DNA from: Sthenelais limicola
Taxonomy: Eukaryota > Annelida > Polychaeta > Phyllodocida > Sigalionidae
Direction of reading: 5' to 3'
Length of the DNA: 64,000 bases
NCBI GenBank assembly: GCA_942159475.1
Contig: OW804094.1
Location: 127,272,755-127,336,754 of the forward strand
Each line of letters begins with the position of its first letter. Position 1 is the first letter of the stretch. Below the pieces are notes generated by a model. The model was not told the origin of the DNA. It was given only the letters and a program-made list of their open reading frames with translations, and searched no databases. The position numbers and the translations under genes were made by a program. This document shows, piece after piece, positions 54,040 to 64,000 of the stretch.

Positions 54040-54256
54040 GGTCCGGATACCACCAAAGCATGTTTACTATTACCGATGCCCCGACCACAGAAAAAACTAC
54101 GTCATGTCTTTTGTTTTTTGCTTTGACCGAGAAGAAGATGTCTATCAATTCAGTTACTGCTACCCTTACTCGTACACACGGCTCCAGAACTACCTGGATG
54201 CACTGGAGAAAAGGAACATGGACTTTTTGCAAAGGGAACTTCTATGTTTGAGCGTG
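54040..54256 (+). CDS. agbl4: AGBL4 exon 5
   Basis: 217 nt, acceptor CTTTTGCAG, donor AGCGTG|GTTAGT. Completes the Trp codon and encodes VRIPPKHVYYYRCPDHRKNY, VMSFVFCFDREEDVYQFSYC, YPYSYTRLQNYLDALEKRN and MDFLQRELLCLSV. It links the N-domain to the peptidase domain, and CYPYSYTRLQ is a CCP signature. Confidence 0.96.
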
Positions 54257-54579
54257 GTTAGTTGTTTTGTATTCATTTAAGGCCAGTTAAATCTCATTGA
54301 GGCATAAAATTAACCAATTAGTGTTATCGATTAAAAATCTATATGTAAATAAGATTTCGTTACTTCTTGCCAGTTGATTGATGTTCTTGCTCAGTTATTA
54401 GATCTATTTTACAGACTTTGAACTTGCAATTATATTTTTATTTTGTAGTATCATTTTACACTTATTGACCCTAACATATTTTCTTGCAAAAAATTTGGAA
54501 GGAGTTTTAGTACGCCCCTGAAGTGATATTTAAATGTTGCTCATGCTGAGATCTAAAATGCTTCCCACATGTTTTTCAG
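54257..54579 (+). other. AGBL4 intron 5
   Basis: 323 bp, AT-rich, nothing recognisable apart from the splice sites. Confidence 0.85.
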
Positions 54580-54712
54580 CAACAACGAAGGTTAGACGTT
54601 TTAACAATTTCAAGTCCTGAGAACTTGGACAATGAAGATAGATTGCAGAAAGTTGTATTCATCACAGCTCGAGTTCATCCCGGCGAAACTCCATCCTCAT
54701 ACGTCTGCCAGG
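54580..54712 (+). CDS. agbl4: AGBL4 exon 6 (zinc-binding HPGE motif)
   Basis: 133 nt, acceptor GTTTTTCAG, donor CCAGG|GTGAAT, phase 0 in, phase 1 out. Encodes QQRRLDVLTISSPENLDNED and RLQKVVFITARVHPGETPSS plus YVCQ. His and Glu of VHPGE are two of the three zinc ligands of M14 carboxypeptidases. Both are present, so the active site is intact in this exon. Confidence 0.97.
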
Positions 54713-54958
54713 GTGAATATCATAAAAATGTGATATGTCAGCAGTCTAGTATCTCTATTTTGATTGCTATGTCTTGTAGTTTATCTCCAAAATACCCACA
54801 TAGCTTCTCAATGTCTGGAATAATGGCCAAATAACCACCCACCTAAGAAACCATAAACTCTTACTTTGTTCGACAAAGTATAGGTAATTAAGTCACGTTA
54901 ATAGCTTCTATTCACCAATTTTCATATACTAGATCTTTGTGCTTTATTCTCTCTTTAG

Positions 54959-55073
54959 GAATAATAGACTTCCTGGTCAGTAATCATCCCATAGCCAAGG
55001 TGCTTCGTGATAACCTCATATTCAAGATCGTACCAATGCTTAATCCTGATGGTGTCTATCTCGGGAATTACAG
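54959..55073 (+). CDS. agbl4: AGBL4 exon 7
   Basis: 115 nt, acceptor CTCTTTAG, donor TACAG|GTGGGT, phase 1 in, phase 2 out. Encodes [20 protein letters not shown] and [22 protein letters not shown]...GNYR contributes substrate-binding residues in CCPs. Confidence 0.97.
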
Positions 55074-56783
55074 GTGGGTGTTGCAGTGAACTATTACCAT
55101 CCAAATTAATGGGCCGCCTGGCCAGTACATGGCTTCCCCTGCCTATATCTGTATATACAATGTAATGAGCATTAACAAGGTCTGAAGCCGTTTTCTATGA
55201 TAATGGTATCCCTCCCATGAGGTTACTCGTTTGCTGATGATCATTTTGTCCCTTATCTTCATCTTTCTTGGCCCACTAGTACTAAGGGGTATTTTGTTAT
55301 TTTCTGCTCCCAATCATGATAAGACAGTGCTCCAGAGGGCTTGTACACAACACCTCTAGAGGCTATATTACCATGGAAACAAACCGGTCCTGCTACTGAT
55401 AATATCACTCAAACCATGAATGGGAACATCCTATTTGCATTAATTGGCAATAAAGTCCGCAAGAGATGCAATATGCCTCACAGACTGTGATCTACGAGAC
55501 AAAATCAGAAAATGGTTCATACAAGTGCCACTTAATATTTTTGATGTGACGTGATAAAAAGATGATATGTATATAATTCACATCAGCACAGTAGCCAGGA
55601 GTCGTTCTCGCATGTGAATAGTGAGAAGAGGGCCAGTTTTTGTGACTGTGAAGAATTAAAGAGGTCGATTTGTTAAATGAAGAGTCGAGAGACGAGGGAA
55701 ATTGGGTTTCTCGGGTGGTCAGAATATTCCCCCCATAATCTAACGGAGCTAAGCTTTCGTATATCAACCCAAGTAGCCACATTTCTCTCAAGGGTCATCT
55801 AAGCGACTCTAATTGCCCGCCCCACCCCTCGCTATTCCTCAAGTTATGGACCAACAATTGACAGGCGCATCAAGGTAATTATGAAATATAGGAGGGCGTG
55901 GCCTTTCTCCCATTCAGGCGCCCCTGATGGGTGCATTCAGGCGAATCCATTAATATATGTCTGACTTCTTGAATCCCCATGATAAAGTCTCCCCCTTATC
56001 ACATTATTTTCCCGGGCCAAGTGAATCTCATTACAGTTTCTTTGCACGCTCGCAATGACTGTACTAATGGTGGTTTCCAGGCTTGGCTGGGACATAAAAT
56101 AGGCTTTGGTGATCCGAGGATCCATAGCTCCAGTTGGGATACCCCAGAAGTCCATTTTATAAAGTGACTTTAGATGACAAGGTGGTGTCGCGAACCCAAG
56201 GGGAGCAGTTATGTCTGGGCCCGGTGATGGTGGGATCAGCTGGTGTTTGGTGTACAAACTAATCCCCGGGTATGTGGACAAGCTCCTTAAAAGGTTAGCC
56301 AGATAATGATACCGCAGACCTTGTTTCCCCATATCATAAACTCTTGTGGGACGATCGCTGGCCCCTCCCTCCCCCCTTTCTTATCTCCCTCTATAGACAC
56401 AATACATGTTAAAAGAATCATGTGGGTCAGCCATATCCTTCTTATCAGCCGAGAAGTAATCACCAGGGGATAAATTAAGTGTGGGTATAATGTGTTTATG
56501 TTCGCAGTCCTCGTATAGAAGATTCACTCTTTATTTTGATGGCGATTTATTAGCAGGAGTTAATAACTTGGACCTTTCTGGGTGAAAAATGGTGAGAATA
56601 CGCCTGCAGGCACACTGCACCAAGCGTAGTATTTATATTTCCTTCAGTTGTGTCATATTGAAGAATTATCTAGATGTATAGACTGGCGTGTTTCATTTTT
56701 TCGATTGCCATAATAACCTCGAAGGAAAAAAAAACCTCGAAGAAAAAGGAACATGATGTGTTATTTTGCTTATCTATTGGCAG
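55074..56783 (+). other. AGBL4 intron 7
   Basis: 1.7 kb, no recognised exon on either strand. Confidence 0.8.
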
Positions 56784-56895
56784 GTGTTCGCTAATGGGAT
56801 TCGACCTGAACCGTCACTGGCTGGAGCCTTCCCCTTGGGCTCACCCGACCTTGTATGCTACCAAGAATCTCCTCATAGAAGTAGATGCAAACGAG
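56784..56895 (+). CDS. agbl4: AGBL4 exon 8
   Basis: 112 nt, acceptor CTATTGGCAG, donor AACGAG|GTAAGG, phase 2 in, phase 0 out. Encodes [20 protein letters not shown] and [23 protein letters not shown] is the conserved substrate-binding Asn-Arg motif of M14 enzymes. Confidence 0.97.
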
Positions 56896-57214
56896 GTAAG
56901 GCGTTAGATCATTCTCACAAGCCAATCAGTCTCATCGACTTCTGACCCTCACCTTCATTAAGTGTTACAGCGCAGAGGTCCTCCGACCTCTGCAGCCTGT
57001 CTGGAGCATAAGTCATCATATCAAAGCGCCCGAGTGACAGGGACTGGCCTACTTAATGGTGTGCTGGAGAAATGCCCGTAAAATTGGTTGTCTTTCTGGG
57101 TACCTTATCCATCCATCACGATTACTTTGCCCAGTTTTCGTTGATGGTACAGCATGGTGTACCTTTCTTCTACCTCCCCTAGCTCGTGTGGGTACTATTT
57201 CCCTTCCTTTCCCT

Positions 57215-57232
57215 CCCCCCCCCCCCCCCCCC
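57215..57232. repeat. Poly-C run (18) followed by a CA tract
   Basis: 18 consecutive C and then CACACACAC in AGBL4 intron 8, the longest homopolymer in the window. Confidence 0.85.
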
Positions 57233-58115
57233 ACACACACATCCCCACCCTTCCACACAAATTCCCACCGTATGCTTGCCTAACTTTGAATTGCTCCTAC
57301 TGCCTGTTGGCCCTGTCATGTTCACTGACTGGACCTGTTAGTTCTTGACAGGCTCTGACAAGGTTCGAGCGGACTTGGTTACTAGAGATTACCAGTTTGA
57401 CCGACAGGGAGTTGGGTGCATCATGATCCGCCGATGCACCCCCTCCAAGAATTTACATAATATGTACCACACACGAAAAACTTCACACCCACACACCTCA
57501 TCAGCAAACTTTCCACCTTGGCATGCTTGGTCGCTAACGTGCTTGGAAGATTTCGGCTCCAGTCAATCGGCAAGTATTTTACCATGTAAAAGTGTGGGCT
57601 CTATCTTGGGCTGTGTAATATAACCCAGAGAAAAGGTATGTAGCCTCTTATGCGGCTGTCAAGAGTGGAAATAGAATATTTGTTTATCCTTCATTGCAGC
57701 TGGCCTCTTCAGCGCATTATACATACCCAACCCTGTCCAACAGGTGTACGTGGTAAAAATGTAGTTCTTTTGATAACTTTCCTGGAAAAGGAAAAACTTC
57801 TGGACTCCCAAAATAACAGTGGAATAAGAATGAAAAGTTTGGTAAGTTGAGTTGCCTCCATTCTGATTGAATCAGACCTTAGTTTGACCATTGTTCACCC
57901 TGAATACTTGAATTAAACCGGACTTCTCGAGAAGCGATAGAATAAAATAGCAATTAATTCCCATTGGCAATGTGACCATTTGTTTTTTCCCTTTCCATCA
58001 AGAGTTGTTTGTTCGTGAATCGATTAAGGCTCGCTGAGCTCAAGAAATTCATCCATCAGTTTAGCGCTGATTGCCATGGTGACAATAGAATTCCTGTCAA
58101 TCCTACAACGACATA

Positions 58116-58153
58116 GGCGCCCCCTAGGAACTGTGGGGCCCCCTGGTGGACAG
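58116..58153. promoter_or_regulatory. Two tandem CTCF-like motifs
   Basis: GGCGCCCCCTAGG (58116-58128) and GGCCCCCTGGTGGACAG (58137-58153) both read, on the minus strand, as AG(G)GGGC-type CTCF cores (CCTAGGGGGCGCC and CTGTCCACCAGGGGGCC). They are in the same orientation about 20 bp apart, within AGBL4 intron 8. The second is close to the full CCACCAGGGGGC core. Confidence 0.4.
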
Positions 58154-60681
58154 AAGTCGGATTTCACGCTTGTCTTGCTTCGCCCTGCCAACCCCATCTC
58201 TTAGTTTCTCTCTAGATCTGTCTACTGGATGGACCTGTCAAGGTACCCCTCCCTACTCGCATACCCCATAGCAGAAACCCAGCCTTCTTCAACTCGAGAC
58301 AAGTAACTTGCCCAGTCGGCAGAATTACTTCTCCCTCCCTAGAGATTCTCAGCCAGTGACATTAACAACGCTGGTCTGATGGCTGCTCGAATACGCTCCA
58401 TTCTCCACACACGCGCGCCACGATCACAAATGGTCACGGCTGTCCGCAATTGCACATACATACTCCATAATGTCAGCGTAAAAACGAGGACCAGATGAAA
58501 CAAACCTTTCATTTCTTTTTCAGCGCGCCATAAATTATGACTGACTCACAAGAGGGGAGATTAGAAGAAACTCGCTCAAGCTGAGAAATCAGGGGCAACA
58601 TTTTATCCCGCCATTGTGTAGCGAGGCCTTTGGAGTCTGTAATAATCTGGGAAGACGTTACTTCTCTGTAAAATGGTCCTGCTATATCCCCCAGCTTACC
58701 TGTAGATTTTCTCGGGATCAGAGCCCGCCTTGTGCATACCAGTCGAACCGACTCCAGGTGTTCATGGGCGGTGGCGATAAAGCCTTATCACTGATGGGCC
58801 TCTCCTGTGGACGTGTCATGGCGAAGGGCCATGAGAGCGACCATGCTAAGTATAAATCTCACCAGGTAGACAGCTTTAGTACCTCTTTCTGAGATTAACC
58901 TGTAAATAGAGGCCCCGATCAAGTTGCTCACCAATGTAGGCCTAGACTATAAAATGACAGTGTCCAGTCACCTTAATCATGATCACGGCCCCATTCCGCG
59001 GGCATTACTCGCCTAATTATTGCAGGAGGCCCCTGAACATAATTGGGAATTTCTCAAATATTCCATTCAAAAGGAAGGTGTATAACCATGATGTATAACC
59101 TCTGGTGAGAACCTTTTTGCACTTTACAATACTCCAGGGAACTTCGCCTGTTGAGTCATGGTCTTAACCCCCCAGTCCATCCGTTAGCAATTTGGTCATA
59201 ATGAGTGTCGGTCCACTCTGTTTCGTTCGGGTCTGACTCGCCTTTGCAGTTTTCCAACAGCTATTTATCAAATAAGTACCGTTTTGTTTTTTAACCTGAC
59301 TTGGTCCGCCTAGCTAACCATTGCTGTATCCCTACGGCTGTTAAGATAATAAAGAACGGTAATCTATTGTCCGTATCATATAACTAATAATAGAGCTAGC
59401 GCCAGTAGCACGAGGAGGTGCGAGCCTCAGGGTGATGTATGACAGCGCTAAGAAGCATATCAAAATGGGGCTTTTTCCCAGTGTACCGACTGTGTTCCCT
59501 ATCTTAGATCCCCCAATAGCCAAAGCATTTACCCCTCGCTGTTCCCAGGCCATTTTTCCATCGATGTTCATTTCATGGGTGATAAAGAAGATATCTGACA
59601 TGTAATAAGTACTCTTACTGGGTAGCTTTGTTGTACCACAGAAATGTGATACTGAGTTTTTTTTCCACCCATTGGCATAATAAAAGACAGCCAATACATC
59701 TTCTCTCAATATACCGATTCTGACAGTGGGACAGGCGTTTGGTGATTAATAGGTGTTTATGCAATAAATTAGTATCGCGCTTTGCTAGCAGAAATACAAC
59801 AGATAATGGGCCAATAAAGAGACCCCAAGGCCGGAGTGAAGTGATTCATTGCATCTTGACTGGAAATTCTTTCTGGCACTCCGTTAGCTCTTGAGCACGA
59901 GCCTGCCTTGGGGCACTTACTTTGTGATATAGAAATAGACCCCCTGGCTGTGGATTCTCGTATTAGCAAGAGACACCGTTTAAGCGCCCGCGGCCCAGGT
60001 AGACTCATTATAGTAAAACACATGCGTAAATTGGCCTTGACAAATGAGGGTCTTCACTCTCGCCTATAGTTCAGCGTCCAGTGCCCGAGTTTTACACTTC
60101 TCCCTCCGGGGGCGGTGACTGCATGGTTTGTATACATATTACTCCGGCGACTTGTTCATGTCATCCCTATATGCTACTTAGCAGTTCAGTGCGATCTAGT
60201 CTACCATAGGGAGCTATCACTGCCAGGAAATCCAACATAAATGTGGAAATTACTCCAGCGGAGGGGACTAGACTTACTCACCTACACACAAGCACAGGGT
60301 CCTCTGTATTAGCTCTTACATTCCCCTACGTTTACCCTGATAGTGTTTAACAGACGACTGACTACGGAGATATTGATTGAAACGTGGGTTCTATCACTTC
60401 AATATTGGCCTCTCTTAATGCTATTACTTCGTCCGCTATTTTATTGTGTCTGAACACTTCTGAGAATATAATTTGATAACTCTAGTGGATGCCCTCTATG
60501 TCAGATGTTAGTTATCTTTAACATTTGCTCCATGTGTATTCAAGGTAAATACCAGTTTCTTAGAGGTGTCTTTTAAAAAAAGAACTGACATTTCATCGCG
60601 TCTACCCCCATTTTTCAATACATAAAAAACCCGCCTGCTTCTACATATTGAATATCTCTTTTTCACTTGTCGCCTTTCCAG

Positions 60682-60884
60682 AAATTGGAGCTAGAGTTCT
60701 ACATTGACATTCACGCTCACTCAACAATGATGAATGGCTTCATGTACGGCAACATTTACGAAGACATGGAACGTTTTGACAGACAGGCTGTTTTCCCGAA
60801 GCTTCTGACCGCCAACGCCGAAGACTTTTCTTATGCCAACACATCCTTCAACCGAGACGCGGTCAAGGCTGGCACTGGTAGAAG
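60682..60884 (+). CDS. agbl4: AGBL4 exon 9 (third zinc ligand); last exon in window
   Basis: 203 nt, acceptor CGCCTTTCCAG, donor AGAAG|GTAGAT, phase 0 in, leaving two bases of an Arg codon. Encodes KLELEFYIDIHAHSTMMNGF, MYGNIYEDMERFDRQAVF, PKLLTANAEDFSYANTSFN and RDAVKAGTGR. The His in DIHAH is the third zinc ligand. The next exon should begin with sequence like FLGGLLDHTSYCYTLEVSF; nothing like it is found up to 64,000. Confidence 0.97.
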
Positions 60885-63800
60885 GTAGATTGAAAAACTC
60901 CCTTATCCATCTTCACTAGTTATAGTATTGTAGTCATAATTATTATGCCAACGTTCTGATAGGCATTTAAACTATATTATTTAAGTTTAATTCGCTTGGG
61001 CAATTCATGAATTATTTTATGATTGCTTAATTTTTGTTTCCTTTATCAAACTATAAACTTGGAGGTTTTTGACATCCACGGAATATCAACACAAATCTAT
61101 ATACTATGTACAATTATTTTAATTTGAAAAAAGAAACCCTTATTTGTTTACACACACACACGGTGCTTACATTTTAGAGTGACAAGAACATTGGGTTAGT
61201 TTGGATAAGAAAACCTAATATATTTGATTTATGGTCTGTGGTCTGATAAGGAAATCTACAATTTGGGTGGCACCGAGTAGTTTCCTTGAAAGCGAATCTT
61301 TTGTTGAGGTTTTGAAACGATTGGCCCTTTTGCTGTGAAGATGGAATCGCTAACACTGTCTTATGTGATGTATGAGTGTGATCGAATTAGCTCGCCCTAG
61401 CCCGGATCTATTCCATCTTTGTTGAAACAGCTGCGGCACATTCCCCCGTCTGATGAAATTAGAATGCCACTACAGAGTGCATGTTAATTAGCTGCAGTCG
61501 TCTTGCTTGTACGCTAGGCAATTTCCCAAGGTTTACTATTCATGGAGAGAACAAAATAAATAGGCCTGGGGAATAGGAGATAAGGTACCATCAAGGCAGA
61601 ATGGATCGAACCATGCCTGTCCGAATATTCCATGTTTTTAAGACCAATCCATCGCAGCATATGATATCTGTGTTGAATCTAGTATCACTGATACAATGCA
61701 TTATCAATTACATGCGCAGGGGGAAGATATCTTTTTTTTGTCTACGTGAGTTATAGGTGTGGGTTTTTTTTGTATAGATCCCTGTTATCAATCGGTAAAT
61801 AATGTAAAAATTGACTTATCATGTCTTGCCCGATGTTAATGTGTTTATAGCCTAGTTCTACTTATATGTATGTACATATGAAACACATTAAGTGGGGAGA
61901 GACCGCCCCCAGCATCAGTAAACACAACAAACATACAACTAAAATAACAAGAGATTGCCAGACGCTGAGACAGACCCCATTTTCGCTTCATCACAGAAGA
62001 GTCCCATTCCCAATAAATGTCCTTCTGCTCTTCTCTGTTCCTTCCCATGACTTTCTTCTATCCTCTGTTTATTATCCACCCATCTCTTATACATACGCAC
62101 ATCCACATCCCTCTGCCTATTTACTCAGCCTCATTTCTCCCCCGCCGTTTTTCCCCACCTTTATGAAGATCAATATATATGCCAACTATCTTATCGTTTT
62201 GCCATACGCAAATACATATATTTCCAAACCCCCAAGGACTGGGAATGAGATGCAGAAAAAGAGGTGGCGGCCACTTAGAGTCGGATGGATGGTATAAGCT
62301 GGGAGGTTGATGTACGAGGGCCTGTATAATCTAAGGAATAGGACAGGTGATAGTGTATGTGCGTCTATAACAGGAGTGATGGATCGTCCCTTTACCATTG
62401 GTAACAGGGCTCTCTGTCCTCTTTGTCTCGCTCTTGAGATGTCACATTGCAAACTTGGTATCCTTCTAACACTCATTCTGCACGTGATACTTAGAAGCTG
62501 TATAGGCAGCCCTGGGATCCCTTTGTTTCTTTATTTGGCTTTTTTTCTACTTGTTGTAGTCGTTTGATCGACTGAAGTAGGCATATCGACGAGCTTGAAG
62601 ACAAGCTAATGGGACGGAGGAGAATGAGGAGAGAGGAGATGATCTGTTGATGCAGACGTGGGTTGTTTGTTGTACTAAACTTAGAAGCTGTTGAGAACAT
62701 TTATGATCTCTATGCTATACATATGGAACAGCCTCTCACCGAGCTCCTTACTTCATCTAAATATTCCCCATCGTTGATAGATTAGGGTTTCTCTATGACT
62801 CCACCCGGGTAGCCTGTACAGGCACTTCTCGCTCTTATATAAAAGCGTGTGCTTGATGATTCGCCCGTGTTGAAATTGATGGAAGCTGAGGAATGCTTAA
62901 CTATGTAACTAGGAATCTTACACTATGAGGGCGCTGCGACGGGCGGAAGCACGCGGGCGCCACGCATGCGTACTTTGAAGTGAGATAACGAAACCTGACA
63001 GCGAGGCTCGTGCCTTCCCGGAAGGGGTCGCTCTGGTGGCGAAGGGGCAGGTCACAGCTGGTTTGTGAATCCCGAATCTGGGGCTAGAAATTCCAAGACG
63101 ACCTCGTCACGAGGCGACCCGGAGTGGAGCAAATAGTGAATGATGTACACACACACACATACTCAGCCACACACTCCTCACACCACACACATAACCATCC
63201 TGTAAATGATCATAGGATGAACATTTGGCACCCTACTCTATTGGATAGGGAGAGCGAGAGTGGGACTAGAGACTGTATATACCAATCTGAAGGAAGCAAG
63301 GAGAAGGAGCGACTCTTAATGGTGCTAGAGCAAATAGATCTTCCTGAGCGAGTTGCACAGAAGAAGAAAAAACATCTTCATCACATGGGAATAACTCCCC
63401 TCTTGAACGAAGCAATCCGATGTCTGGCAGTGAAATCACAATTAGTGTACTTGTGCAAACATGGTAGATTCATTATCCACAAGAAATTGGAAACTTGAAT
63501 ATTTCCCTGACTAAATGGTCCGCTGTATCCATCCCTTCATATTAATATTCACTTGTGTCTGACTGGTCGGGGATGAACACCAACTTGTGTGTTACAAGAA
63601 CGAGTGCACTCCCACCACATCCTCTACTATGATTCAATCTGAAGGCATCCTAGAATCCCAAGAGTATATGGGGGAGTCTGAGGAAACTTTCCTTGTCTCT
63701 CCAACTTTGGACTCCTTTGTATCTGTCCTCATTGCGCTTGGTAATAAAAATGATTGGAAATAAAAAGAGAACTGAAATAAAAGTAGTTAGCTGCTTTAAC

Positions 63801-64000
63801 CGTCTTACCTCAGAGCGGCCGTGTCCCAAGTTACCTGGCAGAATGCTGAAGGTAAGGAGACGGAGTGGAGGTTAATCCTGGGACTAGCACTCTGGATGGT
63901 GTCAGGTTTGTTTGGGCTCCCTACGATTGGTGAATCTTGAGTTGGTAACCAAGGCTGCACCCAATGACTGGTGAGAACTTCTTCTCCATCAGAGAGAGGA
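60885..64000 (+). other. AGBL4 intron 9 (incomplete)
   Basis: At least 3.1 kb. The next AGBL4 exon was searched for by its expected GLLDHTSY and EVSF residues and not found. It includes the CpG-dense patch at 62.93-63.13 kb. Confidence 0.7.
62930..63125. promoter_or_regulatory. Isolated CpG-dense patch with NRF1- and ETS-like sites
   Basis: In an AT-rich intron this stretch carries about 20 CpGs in under 200 bp, including GGGCGGAAGC and CCCGGAAG (ETS cores) and the palindrome ACGCATGCGT (NRF1-like). It resembles a CpG-type promoter or enhancer. An open frame of 124 codons follows at 63124 but has CA-repeat content and no recognised product. Confidence 0.35.

Larger units (their letters stand above)
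56896..60681 (+). other. AGBL4 intron 8
   Basis: 3.8 kb. It contains an 18-C run at 57.2 kb and the paired CTCF-like motifs at 58.12-58.15 kb; no exon is recognised. Confidence 0.8.

Overview
The window is a piece of animal genome. It holds two recognisable protein genes that are split by spliceosomal introns and lie on opposite strands, plus long non-coding stretches with many microsatellites. Intron positions and protein sequences match vertebrate orthologues closely. This points to a slow-evolving, intron-rich bilaterian, most likely an invertebrate such as a lophotrochozoan or a non-tunicate deuterostome. I cannot name the clade from the sequence alone. No prokaryotic features, rRNA, tRNA or CRISPR arrays are visible.

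Layout. Positions 1 to about 10,200 contain no gene I can support. From about 10,200 to 53,400 the minus strand carries an ELAV/Hu RNA-binding protein gene. It has a possible long 3'UTR (10.2-13.97 kb), RRM3 and stop codon (14.29-13.97 kb), the second half of RRM2 (20.26-20.03 kb), two alternative versions of the first half of RRM2 (28.64-28.49 and 29.43-29.27 kb), the second half of RRM1 (34.66-34.56 kb) and the first half of RRM1 (40.34-40.10 kb). Upstream of these lie at least four candidate alternative 5' exons (45.7, 47.8, 51.2-51.7 and 53.0-53.4 kb), all ending in phase 0 so that each joins the RRM1 exon in frame. From 48,772 to beyond the right edge the plus strand carries AGBL4/CCP6, a cytosolic carboxypeptidase. 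Nine exons (383 codons) are present. The 3' exons, with the catalytic glutamate, are outside the window.

How the genes relate. The two genes are arranged head to head and overlap. The 47.8 kb ELAV first exon is divergent from the AGBL4 start, about 0.9 kb away. The 51 and 53 kb ELAV 5' exons sit antisense inside AGBL4 intron 4. As I recall, human ELAVL4 and AGBL4 are also head-to-head neighbours on chromosome 1p33, so this looks like ancient microsynteny. ELAV proteins control neuronal mRNA splicing and stability, and CCP6 trims polyglutamate chains on neuronal and ciliary tubulin, so shared neuronal regulation is plausible.

The most interesting signals are (1) a tandem pair of 154-nt mutually exclusive exons that swap RNP2, helix 1 and strand 2 of ELAV RRM2, and (2) the set of phase-matched alternative ELAV first exons interleaved with AGBL4. 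A possible alternative AGBL4 first exon, tandem CTCF-like sites, a 16-bp CRE-centred palindrome in the AGBL4 promoter and an isolated CpG-dense patch at 63 kb are also worth checking.
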